Assembly (NCBI GenBank): GCA_000218705.1
Contig: GL947594.1
Span: 957,848 to 1,021,847, forward strand
Direction: 5' to 3'
Source: Prochlorococcus marinus bv. HNLC1
GTDB lineage: Bacteria; Cyanobacteriota; Cyanobacteriia; PCC-6307; Cyanobiaceae
DNA length: 64,000 nucleotides
The notes beneath the pieces are model-generated. The model was given only the letters and a program-made list of their open reading frames with translations, was not told the origin of the DNA and made no database searches. Position 1 is the first letter of the stretch; each line of letters opens with the position of its first letter. Below are positions 10,056 through 20,643 of this stretch, piece by piece. The position numbers and the translations under genes were made by a program.

Positions 10056-11295
10056 AAAGAGGGAAATACTCACATAACTTTTTAACTCTTTCTTTACATC
10101 TTTCCTCAATAGATAAATCTTCAGGATTTTGTAAACGATCAGCGATTATATTACCAATCTCAACAAAAGCTTTTTCATCAAAACCCCTCGTTGTTAAAGC
10201 TGCTGTTCCTAATCTTAATCCGCTTGTGACAAATGGTGATTCGGGATCATATGGAACAGTATTTTTATTTGCTGTTATGTTAACTTCGCTAACTAATAAA
10301 TCAGCAACTTTTCCAGTCATCCCAATGCTTCTTAAGTCTAGTAATACAATATGATTGTCAGTCCCTCCGCTCACAATATTTATTCCCTTTTCATTAAGGG
10401 TTTTGGCCAAGACTTTTGCATTAGCAATAATTTTTTTTGAGTATTCTCTAAAATCAGGTTCTAATGCTTCTCCAAAAGCGACTGCTTTAGCTGCAATAAC
10501 GTGTTCTAAGGGACCGCCTTGTGTTCCAGGAAAAACTGCTTTATCGAATCTCTTCCCAAATTCTTTATCTTTACATAAAATTAAACCTCCTCTTGGACCT
10601 CTTAAAGTCTTATGGGTCGTGGTTGTAACCACATCACAGTGAGGGATAGGATTGGGATGCAATTTACTTGCTACTAATCCAGCTATATGAGCAATATCAG
10701 CCATTAAATAAGCTCCGACTTCATCTGCTATTTTTCGAAACTCTAAAAAATCTATAGTTCTAGGGTAAGCAGAATAGCCACAAATGATTAATTTTGGTTT
10801 CTTTTCAATAGCAATCTTTCTAATCTCATCAAAATTCAGACGACTCGTATCCTTATCAACACCATAATGAAAAGATTTAAACCATTTCCCACTCATGTTC
10901 ACGGGTGAACCATGGGTTAGATGGCCTCCATGAGATAAATCCATCCCTAATATTGTATCGCCAGGATTGATTAAACTTAAAAATACGGCTGTATTAGCTT
11001 GTGCTCCGCTATGAGGCTGTACATTAGCCCAATCAGCATTAAACAATTTTTTAGCTCTGGTTATAGCTAGTTCTTCAATTTCATCAACAAACTCACAACC
11101 ACCATAATATCTTTTGTTTGGTAATCCCTCAGCATATTTATTAGTGAGGACTGAACCTTGCGCTTCCATTACAGCTAATGAAGTAAAATTTTCACTAGCG
11201 ATTAATTCAAGGTGACTTTGTTGACGTTGTTTTTCTTTATTAATTAAATTTGAAATTATTGGATCACTTACCTCTAATTTGTTGATAAGACTCAT
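10024..11295 (-). CDS. glyA: Serine hydroxymethyltransferase
   Basis: PLP enzyme that interconverts serine and glycine and feeds one-carbon units into folate. The PLP-binding lysine is K229 in [15 protein letters not shown]. Other family markers are [10 protein letters not shown] near the start, [13 protein letters not shown], and [13 protein letters not shown]. Length of 423 residues is typical. It appears to be the first gene of the glyA-cinA-leuC-leuD run; tRNA-Arg on the same strand lies upstream. Confidence 0.98.
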   Translation of the reverse strand: MSLINKLEVSDPIISNLINKEKQRQQSHLELIASENFTSLAVMEAQGSVLTNKYAEGLPNKRYYGGCEFVDEIEELAITRAKKLFNADWANVQPHSGAQANTAVFLSLINPGDTILGMDLSHGGHLTHGSPVNMSGKWFKSFHYGVDKDTSRLNFDEIRKIAIEKKPKLIICGYSAYPRTIDFLEFRKIADEVGAYLMADIAHIAGLVASKLHPNPIPHCDVVTTTTHKTLRGPRGGLILCKDKEFGKRFDKAVFPGTQGGPLEHVIAAKAVAFGEALEPDFREYSKKIIANAKVLAKTLNEKGINIVSGGTDNHIVLLDLRSIGMTGKVADLLVSEVNITANKNTVPYDPESPFVTSGLRLGTAALTTRGFDEKAFVEIGNIIADRLQNPEDLSIEERCKERVKKLCEYFPLYENKLEPSIK

Positions 11296-11372
11296 TGATA
11301 TTTTTTATATTAAATTAAATATAGTAGAAAATTTAAAAAAAAATATAAAAAAAATATTTCATAGTTGATTGA

Positions 11373-11446
11373 CGCGCCTGGAGAGATTCGAACTCCCGAC
11401 ACTCTGATCCGTAGTCAGATGCTCTAATCCACTGAGCTACAGGCGC
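11373..11446 (-). tRNA. tRNA-Arg (anticodon ACG)
   Basis: The reverse strand folds as a normal tRNA: acceptor GCGCCTG paired with CAGGCGC, D arm GCTCAGTGGATTAGAGC, anticodon stem TCTGA/TCAGA with loop CTACGGA (anticodon ACG, read as ICG after deamination), and T arm with GTTCGAATC. Discriminator base is G and no CCA is encoded. Length is 74 nt. Confidence 0.97.
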
Positions 11447-11683
11447 ATACTTATGTAATATCTCTGTTCTTGGGTCTCTTAGTCAACTAAAATTTGATAT
11501 TAAATATCTATTATTAACAATTTTAAGTTCAAAAGATATTTAATTTATTTGATATGTCCTTGCTTAAGAGTATAAAAATTTAATACTTATTTTCATTTAT
11601 CAAAGTTATCTTTTAAAAAGATATATAAATTTCTATTTTTTCATATATAACTTATCCTTTATTAATATTCAGCATTAACTTTT

Positions 11684-11971
11684 ATGAATTCAAATAATAA
11701 TTCAATTAGTGATTTAGAAAATTTAATTGCAGAAACAATTTGTTTGAAAATTGAAAGATGGAATCTTTATTTGGGAGATGCGGGTTTGGCCAGAAAATTA
11801 GCAATTGAATGCTTGAGCAATATTTCTAAAGGAAGAAACAAATCAGTTGAAATAGCTTTAGAAGAAGTTAAAGTATCTATTGGTGAGGGTCCTGAAAAAA
11901 TAGCTCTTTCAAAATTTATTATCGATTCACAAAAAAAAGATTTAGAAAATCTATTAGAGGATTTTATTTAA
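11684..11971 (+). CDS. DUF3181-like small conserved protein
   Basis: A 95-residue acidic, helix-rich soluble protein (LENLIAETICLKIERWNLYLGDAGLARKLA split: LENLIAETICLKIERW and NLYLGDAGLARKLA). The WNLYLGDAGLA motif and length match the cyanobacterial DUF3181 family as I remember it; no function is known to me. It overlaps the convergent murJ end by 8 bp. The 237 bp upstream, back to tRNA-Arg, is plain AT-rich DNA that must hold its promoter. Confidence 0.65.
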   Translation: MNSNNNSISDLENLIAETICLKIERWNLYLGDAGLARKLAIECLSNISKGRNKSVEIALEEVKVSIGEGPEKIALSKFIIDSQKKDLENLLEDFI

Positions 11972-13556
11972 GAAATTTCTTTAAAAGTTCTGGTTCTAAT
12001 TTGTTTACATTTAAAAATTTAGTTAAGAAGAAATAACTCGAGAAGTAAATTGTGCTTCCAAAAATTATCTCAAAAAACTTAATAAATTCATTAAAGTTAA
12101 GATTATAGAAATTAAGAATATTCTGAGAAATAATTATTGAAAAAATGCAAGCAATGATTATAAAAATGGTTTTCCTTAACAAAATTATATGAGGAAGTGG
12201 TTTAATAAAAATCTTTAATCTTATCGATAAGATTATGCAAATTATTAAATTTACAATTCCTGATGCAAGAACAAGACCAACAACGCCAAGATTATAAGGT
12301 AAAAGATTTCTTGAATTTTGAATTGGGGCTCCTATAAGTATCCAATCAAAAATGAAATTAAGTACGATCCCGTACAGAGATAATTTGAAAGGCAAACTTG
12401 TAGCTTCAATAGAATAATATATCCTTATTAATAAATCCCTAAAAAGATAAGCTGGTATACCTAAGGCATAAGCAATTAGTATTTCTTTTACAATAATTGC
12501 AGATTGAGCATTAAACGCGCCTCTTCTAAATACTAAGTCTACTAATAGATCGTTAAAACATATGAAAAATCCTGCCATTAAAAATGATGCTAATAGGCAA
12601 TATTCGATACTAGAAATCAAAATTTTATTTAATTCTTGATTATTTTTTTTATTAATTAATTTAGAGAATTGCGGTAGCAAAGGAAGAATAAGTGCATTAG
12701 ATAAAATCCCTAAAGGTGCCTGAATTAGAAAATTTCCGTAAGATAATCCTGATGCTCCTCCTTTAAAACTAGAGGTAAAAAACATATCTACGTAGACATT
12801 AATTTGTCCAAGCCCAGAAGAAAAAGAAGCAGGAATTATTAAGTTAAAAATTCTATTTTCTTCCAAAAAATTCTTTTTTAAATTAAATCTAAATTTAATC
12901 AAGCCAATCTTATGAGTTTCGTAAATTTGAATAATTGTTTGAATAAAAGTTCCAGCTAAAGTTGCAAGAGGAAGTAATTCCGAGTAAAAAAGATTATTGA
13001 AAATCTGATTTTTTAAGTTGAAAAACCAGTAGATAGATATAAATACAATGGTTACTATACTTACAATTATTGGACTAATACTTGAAGTGAAAAATTTATT
13101 TTTAGAATTTAAAGCACCATAACTCAATCCATTAAAACCTGATAATGGAATGCATGGAGATAAAATTTTTAATTGTCTTGCAGCAATCAATTGGGTCTCT
13201 TTATCCAAATTTGGCCCAATAAGATTGATTATTAATTCTGCATTAAAAAAAATCAGTATTGAAATAATCAATAATAATAATATGATTCTTAAACTGATAT
13301 TTTGTAGTACTTGACGGGCTCTGTTTTCTTCTAAAGGTGTTAAAACTGCTACTACAGCGTTATGCAATGGTCCATTTATTCCTCCAATAATTATTATTAA
13401 AAATCCTGGAATTATGTATGCGTAGTTATATGCGTCATAAGCGAATCCAACTCCAAATAGCGCAGCTATAAATATTTGTCTTAAAAATCCAGCAAATTTA
13501 CTAAGAGTAGTTCCTAAAGAAATAGAAAATATATTATTTTTGAAAAATGAATACAT
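11964..13556 (-). CDS. murJ: Lipid II flippase MurJ
   Basis: Polytopic inner-membrane protein of 530 residues with about 14 hydrophobic segments and basic loops. The N-terminus [25 protein letters not shown] and later [32 protein letters not shown] are hallmarks of the MviN/MurJ branch of the MOP superfamily. It flips lipid II for peptidoglycan synthesis. Its start lies near that of sfsA on the other strand, giving a short divergent promoter region. Confidence 0.94.
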   Translation of the reverse strand: MYSFFKNNIFSISLGTTLSKFAGFLRQIFIAALFGVGFAYDAYNYAYIIPGFLIIIIGGINGPLHNAVVAVLTPLEENRARQVLQNISLRIILLLLIISILIFFNAELIINLIGPNLDKETQLIAARQLKILSPCIPLSGFNGLSYGALNSKNKFFTSSISPIIVSIVTIVFISIYWFFNLKNQIFNNLFYSELLPLATLAGTFIQTIIQIYETHKIGLIKFRFNLKKNFLEENRIFNLIIPASFSSGLGQINVYVDMFFTSSFKGGASGLSYGNFLIQAPLGILSNALILPLLPQFSKLINKKNNQELNKILISSIEYCLLASFLMAGFFICFNDLLVDLVFRRGAFNAQSAIIVKEILIAYALGIPAYLFRDLLIRIYYSIEATSLPFKLSLYGIVLNFIFDWILIGAPIQNSRNLLPYNLGVVGLVLASGIVNLIICIILSIRLKIFIKPLPHIILLRKTIFIIIACIFSIIISQNILNFYNLNFNEFIKFFEIIFGSTIYFSSYFFLTKFLNVNKLEPELLKKFLK

Positions 13557-13624
13557 TAAATTTGATAAATTTTTTATGGAACTTTTTATATTTGATTATA
13601 TTAATTTATTATTTATTTTCAAAA

Positions 13625-14368
13625 ATGAATAAATTATTACTGGAATTTGACCCATTAGAAGAAGGAACTTTAATTAAGCGTTATAAAAGATTTCTTGCAG
13701 ATATTCATTTAGATGATGGAAGAAAAATAACTGCTCATTGTCCTAATACTGGTCCTATGAAAGGGTTGTTAACAAAAAATTGTAGAGTAAGAGTTAATTA
13801 TTGTCCCTCTCCTAAAAGAAAACTTGAATGGACTTGGGAACAAGTACAAGTTACTAATTATAAAAATGATCAAATATGGGTAGGGATAAATACTTTGATT
13901 GCAAATAAATTAATAAAGAATGTTATTGAAAAAAATTTTCTAAGAGAAATTATTGGTGAAATAGATTTAATTAAATCCGAAAAAGCATATGGTAAGGATA
14001 ATAAAAGTAGGATTGATTTCTTATTAACCCCAAAATCATCAAATCCTGATAATAGAAATATTTATATTGAAGTTAAGAATACAACTTATATAAAAAAAAA
14101 TAATGCACTTTTTCCGGATACTGTAACCTTGAGAGGGCAAAAACATTTAAGAGATTTAATGTCCATTCTTCCAGAATCAAAAGCAATAATGATTCCTTGC
14201 ATTACACGAAATGATGTTGATTATTTTTCAACTGGAGATGATGAAGATCCTATATATGGAAAGCTTTTTCGTCAATCTTTAAAGTTAGGATTGATTGTGA
14301 TTCCATGTTGTTTAAATTTTAATAGAGATCATATTAAGTGGGATAAAATTATACCTGTCTTAAGATAA
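13625..14368 (+). CDS. sfsA: SfsA family DNA/RNA nuclease (sugar fermentation stimulation protein)
   Basis: Family motifs: [30 protein letters not shown], and [12 protein letters not shown] with [10 protein letters not shown], plus [16 protein letters not shown] (the D-x-ExK nuclease-like core). SfsA was first linked to maltose metabolism and later described as having an OB domain plus a nuclease-like domain; the physiological role is unclear. The frame is open 26 codons upstream, but ATG at 13625 gives the standard [11 protein letters not shown] start and 247 residues. Confidence 0.92.
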   Translation: MNKLLLEFDPLEEGTLIKRYKRFLADIHLDDGRKITAHCPNTGPMKGLLTKNCRVRVNYCPSPKRKLEWTWEQVQVTNYKNDQIWVGINTLIANKLIKNVIEKNFLREIIGEIDLIKSEKAYGKDNKSRIDFLLTPKSSNPDNRNIYIEVKNTTYIKKNNALFPDTVTLRGQKHLRDLMSILPESKAIMIPCITRNDVDYFSTGDDEDPIYGKLFRQSLKLGLIVIPCCLNFNRDHIKWDKIIPVLR

Positions 14369-14447
14369 AGATTTAAAATTAATAAATTAGATATATTAAT
14401 TATTTATTAATTAATATGGTATATAGCTTTAACAAAATTTCAAAAAT

Positions 14448-14461
14448 GTATAAATCAATAC
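14448..14461 (+). promoter_or_regulatory. NtcA-binding site upstream of amt1
   Basis: GTATAAATCAATAC is an exact GTA-N8-TAC palindrome, the NtcA consensus, 77-90 bp upstream of the amt1 ATG. Candidate -10 elements downstream are TAATGT (14478) and TATATT (14491); neither sits at the ideal spacing of about 22 bp, so the promoter class is unsure. Regulation of amt1 by NtcA is expected in marine cyanobacteria, and NtcA itself is encoded at 893. Confidence 0.85.
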
Positions 14462-14537
14462 CAGTTACTAGTTGAAATAATGTTCAAAATTATATTTATG
14501 AGGCAGAAGTTCTGTTTCTATTGTTAATTAGAATTTT

Positions 14538-15995
14538 ATGACCACTGCTATGCAAACGCCTCCAAGGCGTACTAGGTCTAAATTGCAAGAAGCAAGTCTT
14601 GCAGATGGCCCAATGCTCCTATTGAGGAGTATCCGTGGATTCAGTTCAAATCGCTCAATGCTGTGGCTTGCAACTGTTCCGTTAGCTTTATTTGGCTTAG
14701 GTGTTTTTAATTTATCAGCTCATGCTAATGAATTACCTGAATTAAATGCAGCTTTTCTTGCTAATAACCTATGGTTACTTATTGCAACTATTTTAGTAAT
14801 CTTCATGAATGCAGGTTTCGCAATGGTTGAAGCCGGCATGTGTAGATCTAAAAATGCTGTTAATATTCTTGCCAAGAACCTTTTCGTTTTTGCACTTGCT
14901 GTAACTTCATATTGGTTTATTGGATATTCATTAATGTATGGAGGCAGTTTTATAGATGGCTGGCTTTTCTTTAATGGTTTGTTTTTTGATCCAACAGTTA
15001 CTGCAGAAACTGTTGCAGATGGAGGCTTAGTTCCTACTGTTGATTTCTTATTTCAAGCAGCTTTTGCTGGAACAGCTGCAACAATCGTTTCTGGTTTAGT
15101 AGCAGAAAGAGTAAAGTTTGGAGAATTTGTAGTATTTGCTCTTATTCTTACAGCATTTATATATCCTATTGCAGGAAGCTGGAAATGGAACGGTGGATGG
15201 CTAGATTCACTTGGATTCATTGACTTTGCAGGCTCTTCAATTGTTCATTCAGTTGGAGCTTGGGCAGGTTTAGTGGGCGCAATGCTTCTTGGACCAAGAA
15301 TCGGGAAGTTCAAAGATGGCAAACCTCAGGCTATGCCAGGCCATAATATGTCTATAGCAACACTCGGAGCCTTAATCCTTTGGATTGGTTGGTATGGCTT
15401 TAATCCTGGTTCTCAACTTGCAATGGATCAATGGGTCCCCTATGTAGCTGTAACAACAACACTTGCAGCTGCAGGTGGAGCAATTGGAGCTACTGTTATT
15501 TCAACAATGACTTCTGGTAAACCTGATCTTACTATGACAATTAATGGAATTTTGGCTGGCTTGGTAAGTATTACTGCTGGTTGTGGTGATATGACTTTGA
15601 CTGGATCTTGGTTCGCAGGATTAGTCGGTGGTATTATCGTTGTATTTGCTGTAGGAGCACTTGATGCTGCTGGTATTGATGATCCAGTAGGTGCATTCTC
15701 TGTTCATGGAGTTTGTGGAGTATGGGGAACTCTTGTTATTGGACTTTGGGGTACTGCAGTTCAGGGAGATGGCTCTGGCCTTGGCTTATTTAATGGCGGA
15801 GGAATTAATCTTTTATTAGTACAAGCTCTTGGTGCTGGTGCATATGCTCTTTGGTCTTTAATTACTTGTTGGATTGCATGGTCTGTAATTGGTGGCTTAT
15901 TCGGTGGAATCAGAGTTTCTGAATCTGAAGAAATTCAAGGTTTAGATATTGGTGAACATGGAATGGAGGCTTATCCTGATTTTGCTTCTAGGTAA
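14538..15995 (+). CDS. amt1: Ammonium transporter Amt1
   Basis: Amt/MEP/Rh channel of 485 residues with a basic N-terminal extension, a cleavable-signal-like first hydrophobic stretch (LWLATVPLALFGLGVF...SAHA) and 11 transmembrane helices. Family signatures are FMNAGFAMVEAGMCRSKNAV, the SIVHSVGAWAGLVGA histidine region, IGWYGFNPGS and FSVHGVCGVWGTL, carrying the twin pore histidines. It imports ammonium, the main nitrogen source of these cells. A strong terminator follows at 16010, so the gene is probably monocistronic. Confidence 0.97.
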   Translation: MTTAMQTPPRRTRSKLQEASLADGPMLLLRSIRGFSSNRSMLWLATVPLALFGLGVFNLSAHANELPELNAAFLANNLWLLIATILVIFMNAGFAMVEAGMCRSKNAVNILAKNLFVFALAVTSYWFIGYSLMYGGSFIDGWLFFNGLFFDPTVTAETVADGGLVPTVDFLFQAAFAGTAATIVSGLVAERVKFGEFVVFALILTAFIYPIAGSWKWNGGWLDSLGFIDFAGSSIVHSVGAWAGLVGAMLLGPRIGKFKDGKPQAMPGHNMSIATLGALILWIGWYGFNPGSQLAMDQWVPYVAVTTTLAAAGGAIGATVISTMTSGKPDLTMTINGILAGLVSITAGCGDMTLTGSWFAGLVGGIIVVFAVGALDAAGIDDPVGAFSVHGVCGVWGTLVIGLWGTAVQGDGSGLGLFNGGGINLLLVQALGAGAYALWSLITCWIAWSVIGGLFGGIRVSESEEIQGLDIGEHGMEAYPDFASR

Positions 15996-16009
15996 CCATT
16001 AAAATCTTT

Positions 16010-16042
16010 AAAAAAAACCTGACTTATGTCAGGTTTTTTTTT
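16010..16042 (+). terminator. Rho-independent terminator after amt1
   Basis: An A-run plus ACCTGAC, loop TTAT, then GTCAGGT and a run of nine T. The stem is perfect and extended by A-T pairs, so it could also work in reverse. It starts about 15 bp after the amt1 stop. Confidence 0.93.
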
Positions 16043-16082
16043 GTTTCTTTAATTTTATTCAAAATGATGTAATATCTTAATC

Positions 16083-17279
16083 ATGGATACACAAGCTGTA
16101 AAACACGCCATACAACATTCGGGAAGATATAACCGAAGAGGATTCGAGTCCCCTACCCAACGTGCAAAAGCTTTAGGAGAATCATATCAGAGTAATTTAA
16201 TAGCTTCTATTAGAGAAAATAATTTTACTTATCAGGAAGGCCGTTTAAAAATTCAATTAGCTAAATCATTTGGATTTTGTTGGGGAGTAGAGAGAGCTGT
16301 CGCGATGGCATATGAAACAAGGAGACATTATCCAAAAGAAACTATATGGATGACTAATGAAATAATTCATAACCCCTCGGTAAATAATCATTTAAGTAGG
16401 ATGAACGTTAAGATAATTTCTGCAAAAAATGGTATTAAAGATTTTTCTGCTGTTTCTCATGGAGATGTTGTAATCTTGCCAGCTTTTGGAGCAACAGTTC
16501 AAGAGATGCAACTACTACATGAAAAAGAATGTCATATTATTGATACAACTTGTCCATGGGTCTCTAAGGTTTGGCATACGGTTGAGAAGCATAAAAAACA
16601 TACTTTTACTTCTATTATTCATGGTAAATATAAGCATGAAGAAACTCTTGCTACTAGATCTTTTGCTGGAAATTATCTAGTAGTATTTGATCTTGCGGAA
16701 GCAGAATATGTCTCAAATTATATCCTTGGAAATGGAGATAGAGATCATTTCTTGCAAAAGTTCTCTAAAGCTTTCTCAAAAGGATTTGATCCTGATATTC
16801 ATCTTGAGAGAGTAGGCGTTGCTAACCAAACTACAATGCTTAAAAGTGAAACTGAGGAGATTGGGAAATTATTTGAAAATACTATGTTAAAAAAATATGG
16901 TCCTGCACATCTTAATGATCATTTTTTAGCATTTAATACTATTTGTGATGCAACTGAAGAAAGGCAAGATGCTATGTTTTCTCTCGTTGATGAAGATTTA
17001 GATATGTTAGTTGTAATTGGAGGTTTTAATTCTTCAAACACTACTCATTTACAAGAAATAGCTATAACTAATAATATTGAATCATTTCATATAGATACTC
17101 CAGATAGAATTTCTGTTGAGAATAATTCAATCTGTCATAAACCGCTTGAGTCTGATTTGGTATTGAAAAAAGATTTTATTCCTGATGGAGAATTAACAGT
17201 TGGAATTACATCTGGCGCTTCAACTCCAGATAAAGTGGTAGCCGATGTCATTGAAAAGCTTGTTAAGATAACAAATTAG
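16083..17279 (+). CDS. ispH: 4-hydroxy-3-methylbut-2-enyl diphosphate reductase
   Basis: Last enzyme of the MEP pathway, making IPP and DMAPP. The three Fe-S ligand cysteines are visible: C66 in [13 protein letters not shown]157 in [10 protein letters not shown] and C288 in [14 protein letters not shown]. Family motifs NEIIHNPSV and [11 protein letters not shown] are also present. At 398 residues it has the N-terminal extension usual for cyanobacterial and plastid IspH compared with about 315 in E. coli. It follows the amt1 terminator and so has its own promoter. Confidence 0.96.
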   Translation: MDTQAVKHAIQHSGRYNRRGFESPTQRAKALGESYQSNLIASIRENNFTYQEGRLKIQLAKSFGFCWGVERAVAMAYETRRHYPKETIWMTNEIIHNPSVNNHLSRMNVKIISAKNGIKDFSAVSHGDVVILPAFGATVQEMQLLHEKECHIIDTTCPWVSKVWHTVEKHKKHTFTSIIHGKYKHEETLATRSFAGNYLVVFDLAEAEYVSNYILGNGDRDHFLQKFSKAFSKGFDPDIHLERVGVANQTTMLKSETEEIGKLFENTMLKKYGPAHLNDHFLAFNTICDATEERQDAMFSLVDEDLDMLVVIGGFNSSNTTHLQEIAITNNIESFHIDTPDRISVENNSICHKPLESDLVLKKDFIPDGELTVGITSGASTPDKVVADVIEKLVKITN

Positions 17280-17366
17280 TAATTTAATAAAAATTAGGTA
17301 TAAAATTTTTTATTTTTTCCTAAAGATGTACTTTATTCTTTAGAATATTGGAAATAATTTAGTAGT

Positions 17367-17927
17367 ATGGAAGACACAACACTCCCCGAACAAAATCCAA
17401 CAGCCAAAATGAATTCCTCAAAAGCTCCTCAAAAAGTGGAAGTTGTAGTTGCTAATCCCTCAGGGAATGCTGAGGTAAATATTCTTGGAGAATTATCAAT
17501 TTTTATTTTAAGGATTGGCTTTAGTCTATTAATGGTTCATCATGGGTTGGAAAAATTGCAAGATCCTCAAGGCTTTGCAGAATTTGTAGTTGGTAAATAT
17601 TTTCCTTTCTTACCGGGAGATCCAGTTTTTTGGACATATGGGGCCGCAATTACACAACTCGTTTGCCCACTAGGTTTGGCATTAGGAGTATTTGCACGTC
17701 TATCAGCTTTAGGTCTATTCTCTACAATGGCTTTTGCTCTGTATTTTCACATGCTGGATACAGGCTTAGAGGGATTCCCTCTCGCTGTTGTTGAAGGTCA
17801 TAATTATACATTTGAATTGTCCTTTATCTATGGTGCGATATCTCTATATTTTCTATGTGCTGGCCCTGGAAGATTAGCTTTATTTAGGAAGACAAACAAG
17901 ATTACTTATTATCCTAAGACGAATTAA
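17367..17927 (+). CDS. DoxX family membrane protein
   Basis: A 186-residue protein with an unstructured N-terminus (about 40 residues) and four hydrophobic segments. The signature RIGFSLLMVHHGLEKLQDP, then PLGLALGVFARLSALGLFSTM, marks the DoxX/DoxD-like family, which is related to quinone-linked oxidoreductase subunits. The specific role in cyanobacteria is unknown. It abuts the convergent purH with no gap. Confidence 0.85.
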   Translation: MEDTTLPEQNPTAKMNSSKAPQKVEVVVANPSGNAEVNILGELSIFILRIGFSLLMVHHGLEKLQDPQGFAEFVVGKYFPFLPGDPVFWTYGAAITQLVCPLGLALGVFARLSALGLFSTMAFALYFHMLDTGLEGFPLAVVEGHNYTFELSFIYGAISLYFLCAGPGRLALFRKTNKITYYPKTN

Positions 17928-19481
17928 TTAATGTAAAAAATGCCTTTTATTTGTAAATATCATAGAAATACCTAATTTGTTACACATATCAATAGATTCT
18001 TGATCTCTTACACTTCCTCCAGGTTGAATAATTGATTTAATACCATATTGATTTGCAATTTCTACAGAATCTGAAAAAGGGAAAAAGCCATCACTAGCTA
18101 ATACAGCACCATTGGCAAATTCTTTTGCTGAATCTAAAGCTATTTTGGCAGCACCTACTCTATTCATTTGTCCTGCTCCTATCCCGATAGTTTGTTGATT
18201 TTTTGAAATTACTATTGCATTTGATTTAACATGCTTGCAGATTTTCCAAGAAAATCTTAAGTCATTAAATTCTTCAGATATAGGCTTTATTTGTGTTACA
18301 CATGACCACTCATTTGTTTGGTCAACTTCATTATCAATATCTTGTTCAAGAATGCCTCCTAATATTGATTTAAATGTTGATTCATTATCTATTTTTATGT
18401 TCTCTTTATTTAATTGAAGTAATCTTAAGTTCTTTTTATTATGTAAGATCTTTAAGGCATCTTTATCAAAAGAAGGAGCAACAACGCATTCAAGAAAGAT
18501 ATTTGAGAGTAATTCGGCAGCAGCTAAATCTACATTATTATTAAAAGCTACAATACCTCCAAAGGCACTTGTGCTGTCACAATCTAATGCTTTTCTGAAT
18601 GCATCTGATGGAGAGTCTGCTAATGCTGCCCCGCAAGGATTATTGTGTTTTAATATCACTGCAGCGTTAATGTTTTTTGAAGAGTTTTGCTTTTGATCAT
18701 ATTCAAATTCAAGGATTGTTGAAAGTGCAGATTCAAGATCAAGTAAGTTGTTATAACTCAATTCCTTTCCCTGCAATTGTTTTGCGGCATTCCAACCAAT
18801 ATTATTTAAACCATACCAGGAAGCTTTTTGATGAGGATTCTCTCCATATCGCAAATTTTTTATAAATGGGTATGTTTTCACATGAATATTGCTTTCTAGA
18901 TTTTTTTCTTTAACTAGCCAATTGGATATAGCAGCGTCATAACTAGCAGTATGTTCAAAAGCTCTAAGGGCTAATTCTGTTTTATAAGAACTCGTCAGAG
19001 TTCCTTTCCTTAATTCTTGAATGAATTTCTCATATTGATTATTATTTACTAATATTGAAACATCTTGATGATTTTTCGCTGCAGACCTTATCATTGATGG
19101 GCCACCAATATCAATATTTTCAATTGCTTCCTCCCAACTGCAGTTGGCTTCAATCTTTTGTTGGAAGGGATATAAATTTACAACTACTAGATCAATTAAA
19201 TCAATATTATTTTTCTCAATATCATTTAAATGAATTTTATTAGATCTTTTTGCTAAAATTCCTCCATGAATTTTAGGATGTAAAGTTTTTACTCTCCCCT
19301 CAAGTATTTCAGGAGAATTTGTAAATTCGGAAACTTTGATGACGGGAATATTTGCCTCTATAAGATGTTTTGCTGTCCCTCCACTTGATAGAATCTTATA
19401 ACCAAATTCTTCAACTAAAACTTTTGAAAAAGCGATGATGTTTGTTTTATCTGAAACACTAATTAAAGCTAAAGGAGACAT
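17928..19481 (-). CDS. purH: Bifunctional AICAR formyltransferase / IMP cyclohydrolase
   Basis: Catalyses the last two steps of IMP synthesis. The N-terminal IMP cyclohydrolase domain (ALISVSDKTNIIAFSK, LSSGGTAKHL, GRVKTLHPKIHGGIL) is followed by the formyltransferase domain (LRYGENPHQKASWY, VILKHNNPCGAA, SAFGGIVAFN, IIQPGGSVRDQESID). The Lys-His pair of the transferase is in LKHNNPCG. At 517 residues it is full length. Confidence 0.98.
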   Translation of the reverse strand: MSPLALISVSDKTNIIAFSKVLVEEFGYKILSSGGTAKHLIEANIPVIKVSEFTNSPEILEGRVKTLHPKIHGGILAKRSNKIHLNDIEKNNIDLIDLVVVNLYPFQQKIEANCSWEEAIENIDIGGPSMIRSAAKNHQDVSILVNNNQYEKFIQELRKGTLTSSYKTELALRAFEHTASYDAAISNWLVKEKNLESNIHVKTYPFIKNLRYGENPHQKASWYGLNNIGWNAAKQLQGKELSYNNLLDLESALSTILEFEYDQKQNSSKNINAAVILKHNNPCGAALADSPSDAFRKALDCDSTSAFGGIVAFNNNVDLAAAELLSNIFLECVVAPSFDKDALKILHNKKNLRLLQLNKENIKIDNESTFKSILGGILEQDIDNEVDQTNEWSCVTQIKPISEEFNDLRFSWKICKHVKSNAIVISKNQQTIGIGAGQMNRVGAAKIALDSAKEFANGAVLASDGFFPFSDSVEIANQYGIKSIIQPGGSVRDQESIDMCNKLGISMIFTNKRHFLH

Positions 19482-19514
19482 TAAAAAAAATATTAATTAC
19501 TTAAGAATATAAAC

Positions 19515-20127
19515 ATGAAATCTTTAATGCATCATGAATATGTGTCGATTGGCTCTCAAAACTCCTCGCATAGGATTATCTTGCTTCATGGCTGGGGAGC
19601 CGATGCTGATGATCTTCTACCAGTAGGAAAATCAATTATTCATAATTCATGTTTTGAATTTGAATTAATTTCTCTTAAGGCTCCTAGTTTTCGACTAATG
19701 ATATGGGAAGGCAATGGTATAGTTTATTCCCTCCCGACTGGAATGAAGCAGAGATTGCTGTAGATAAACTTTTAGATACATTAAATGCGTTTGATAAGAC
19801 TAAAATTTCTCTTAAAAAAACTGTATTATTAGGTTTCTCTCAGGGAGGTGCTATGGCAATAGATGCTGGCTTAAGTTTAGATTTAGGTTTAGTAATTTCA
19901 TGTAGTGGCTATTCTCACCCTAAATGGGATCCTATAAAAAATAATCCGGTCTTACTTAGTCATGGTTTACAAGATGATGTAGTTCCTGTTAATGCATCTA
20001 GAGAGATTTTAAAAAGACTCGAAAAGAAGCAAATTTAAATAATGAATTACATGAATATAATTGCTCTCATACAATTCATCCAGATTTTATTGAGGTTATA
20101 CGATTAAAAATTAAGGAATTATTTTAA
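19515..20127 (+). CDS. YpfH-type serine esterase / carboxylesterase (two frameshifts)
   Basis: An alpha/beta hydrolase of about 204 residues when frames are joined. The N-terminal part has IILLHGWGADADDLLP (oxyanion strand), the middle has VLLGFSQGGAMAIDAGL with nucleophile serine in GFSQGG, then LLSHGLQDDVVPV (catalytic Asp) and, in the third frame, NCSHTIHPDF (catalytic His). Breaks: one base missing near 19697 (KAPSFR / NDMGRQWY junction) and one A missing from the GAAAAG run near 20023. All three catalytic residues survive when frames are joined, so error is likelier than decay. It overlaps the convergent DUF3155 gene by 4 bp. Confidence 0.78.
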
Positions 20128-20492
20128 ACGAAAGCATATTCATATTCTTCTATTTCTTCCCAGTCATCTGCAGAAAGTTCTAATCCTTCGAATATTTTTT
20201 CCTCACCAATTCCTTCTACAACTGTCTTAAGAGAAGGAAATAAAAAGTGATTCTCTTCAGCATATTGAGCACTAAATAATCCTTTCTCTCCCCAAAAGAA
20301 TCTATCAGTTGTATGTTCGTTTCTCCTTACATTGAATACGCATGGAGCAGATAAACCATTCTCTGCTATAAATCTTCTAGCCGCAGTTACTGGCTTAAGC
20401 TTGCCAGTTTCAATATGGTAGATAGGCACATGAGCCATTACTCTTTGACCAGCAAGTCTTCTTCTGCTAATTCTTTTCCTTTTTTTTGACAT
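20124..20492 (-). CDS. DUF3155 family protein
   Basis: A 122-residue soluble protein. The highly basic start KKRKRISRRRLAGQRVMAHV and the motifs PVTAARRFI, RRNEHTTDRFFWGEKGLF and YAEENHFLFPSL match the cyanobacterial DUF3155 family. The C-terminus is acidic (DDWEEIEEYEYAFV). Function unknown to me; the basic N-terminus could contact nucleic acid, which is inference. It is divergent from the histidine kinase gene across a 258-bp region that contains a palindrome. Confidence 0.8.
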   Translation of the reverse strand: MSKKRKRISRRRLAGQRVMAHVPIYHIETGKLKPVTAARRFIAENGLSAPCVFNVRRNEHTTDRFFWGEKGLFSAQYAEENHFLFPSLKTVVEGIGEEKIFEGLELSADDWEEIEEYEYAFV

Positions 20493-20590
20493 TGATTGGG
20501 ATCTCCATTAATTCTTTATATTTTTTGATTAGTTTCTAAAGTAACCATTAACTAATCAATTTGTTTCTAAAATTCACCTATAAGATACAT

Positions 20591-20609
20591 AGAGGACCCA
20601 TCAACCTCT
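20591..20609. other. Small inverted repeat in divergent intergenic region
   Basis: AGAGG and CCTCT are separated by 9 bases, forming a weak hairpin 17 bp left of the larger palindrome. It could be part of an operator or an untranslated leader; evidence is structural only. Confidence 0.3.
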
Positions 20610-20625
20610 GATGTAGCATATAAAT

Positions 20626-20643
20626 TATGAACATTTGTTCATA
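20626..20643. promoter_or_regulatory. Perfect 8+8 palindrome, candidate operator
   Basis: TATGAACATTTGTTCATA is a perfect inverted repeat (8-bp arms, TT centre) about 110 bp upstream of the histidine kinase and about 135 bp upstream of the DUF3155 gene. Its core GAAC-N4-GTTC resembles the Gram-positive LexA box but differs at three positions from the cyanobacterial LexA consensus I recall. A second smaller repeat, ATGAC-TTTT-GTCAT, follows at 20650-20663. The binding protein is unknown. Confidence 0.5.
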
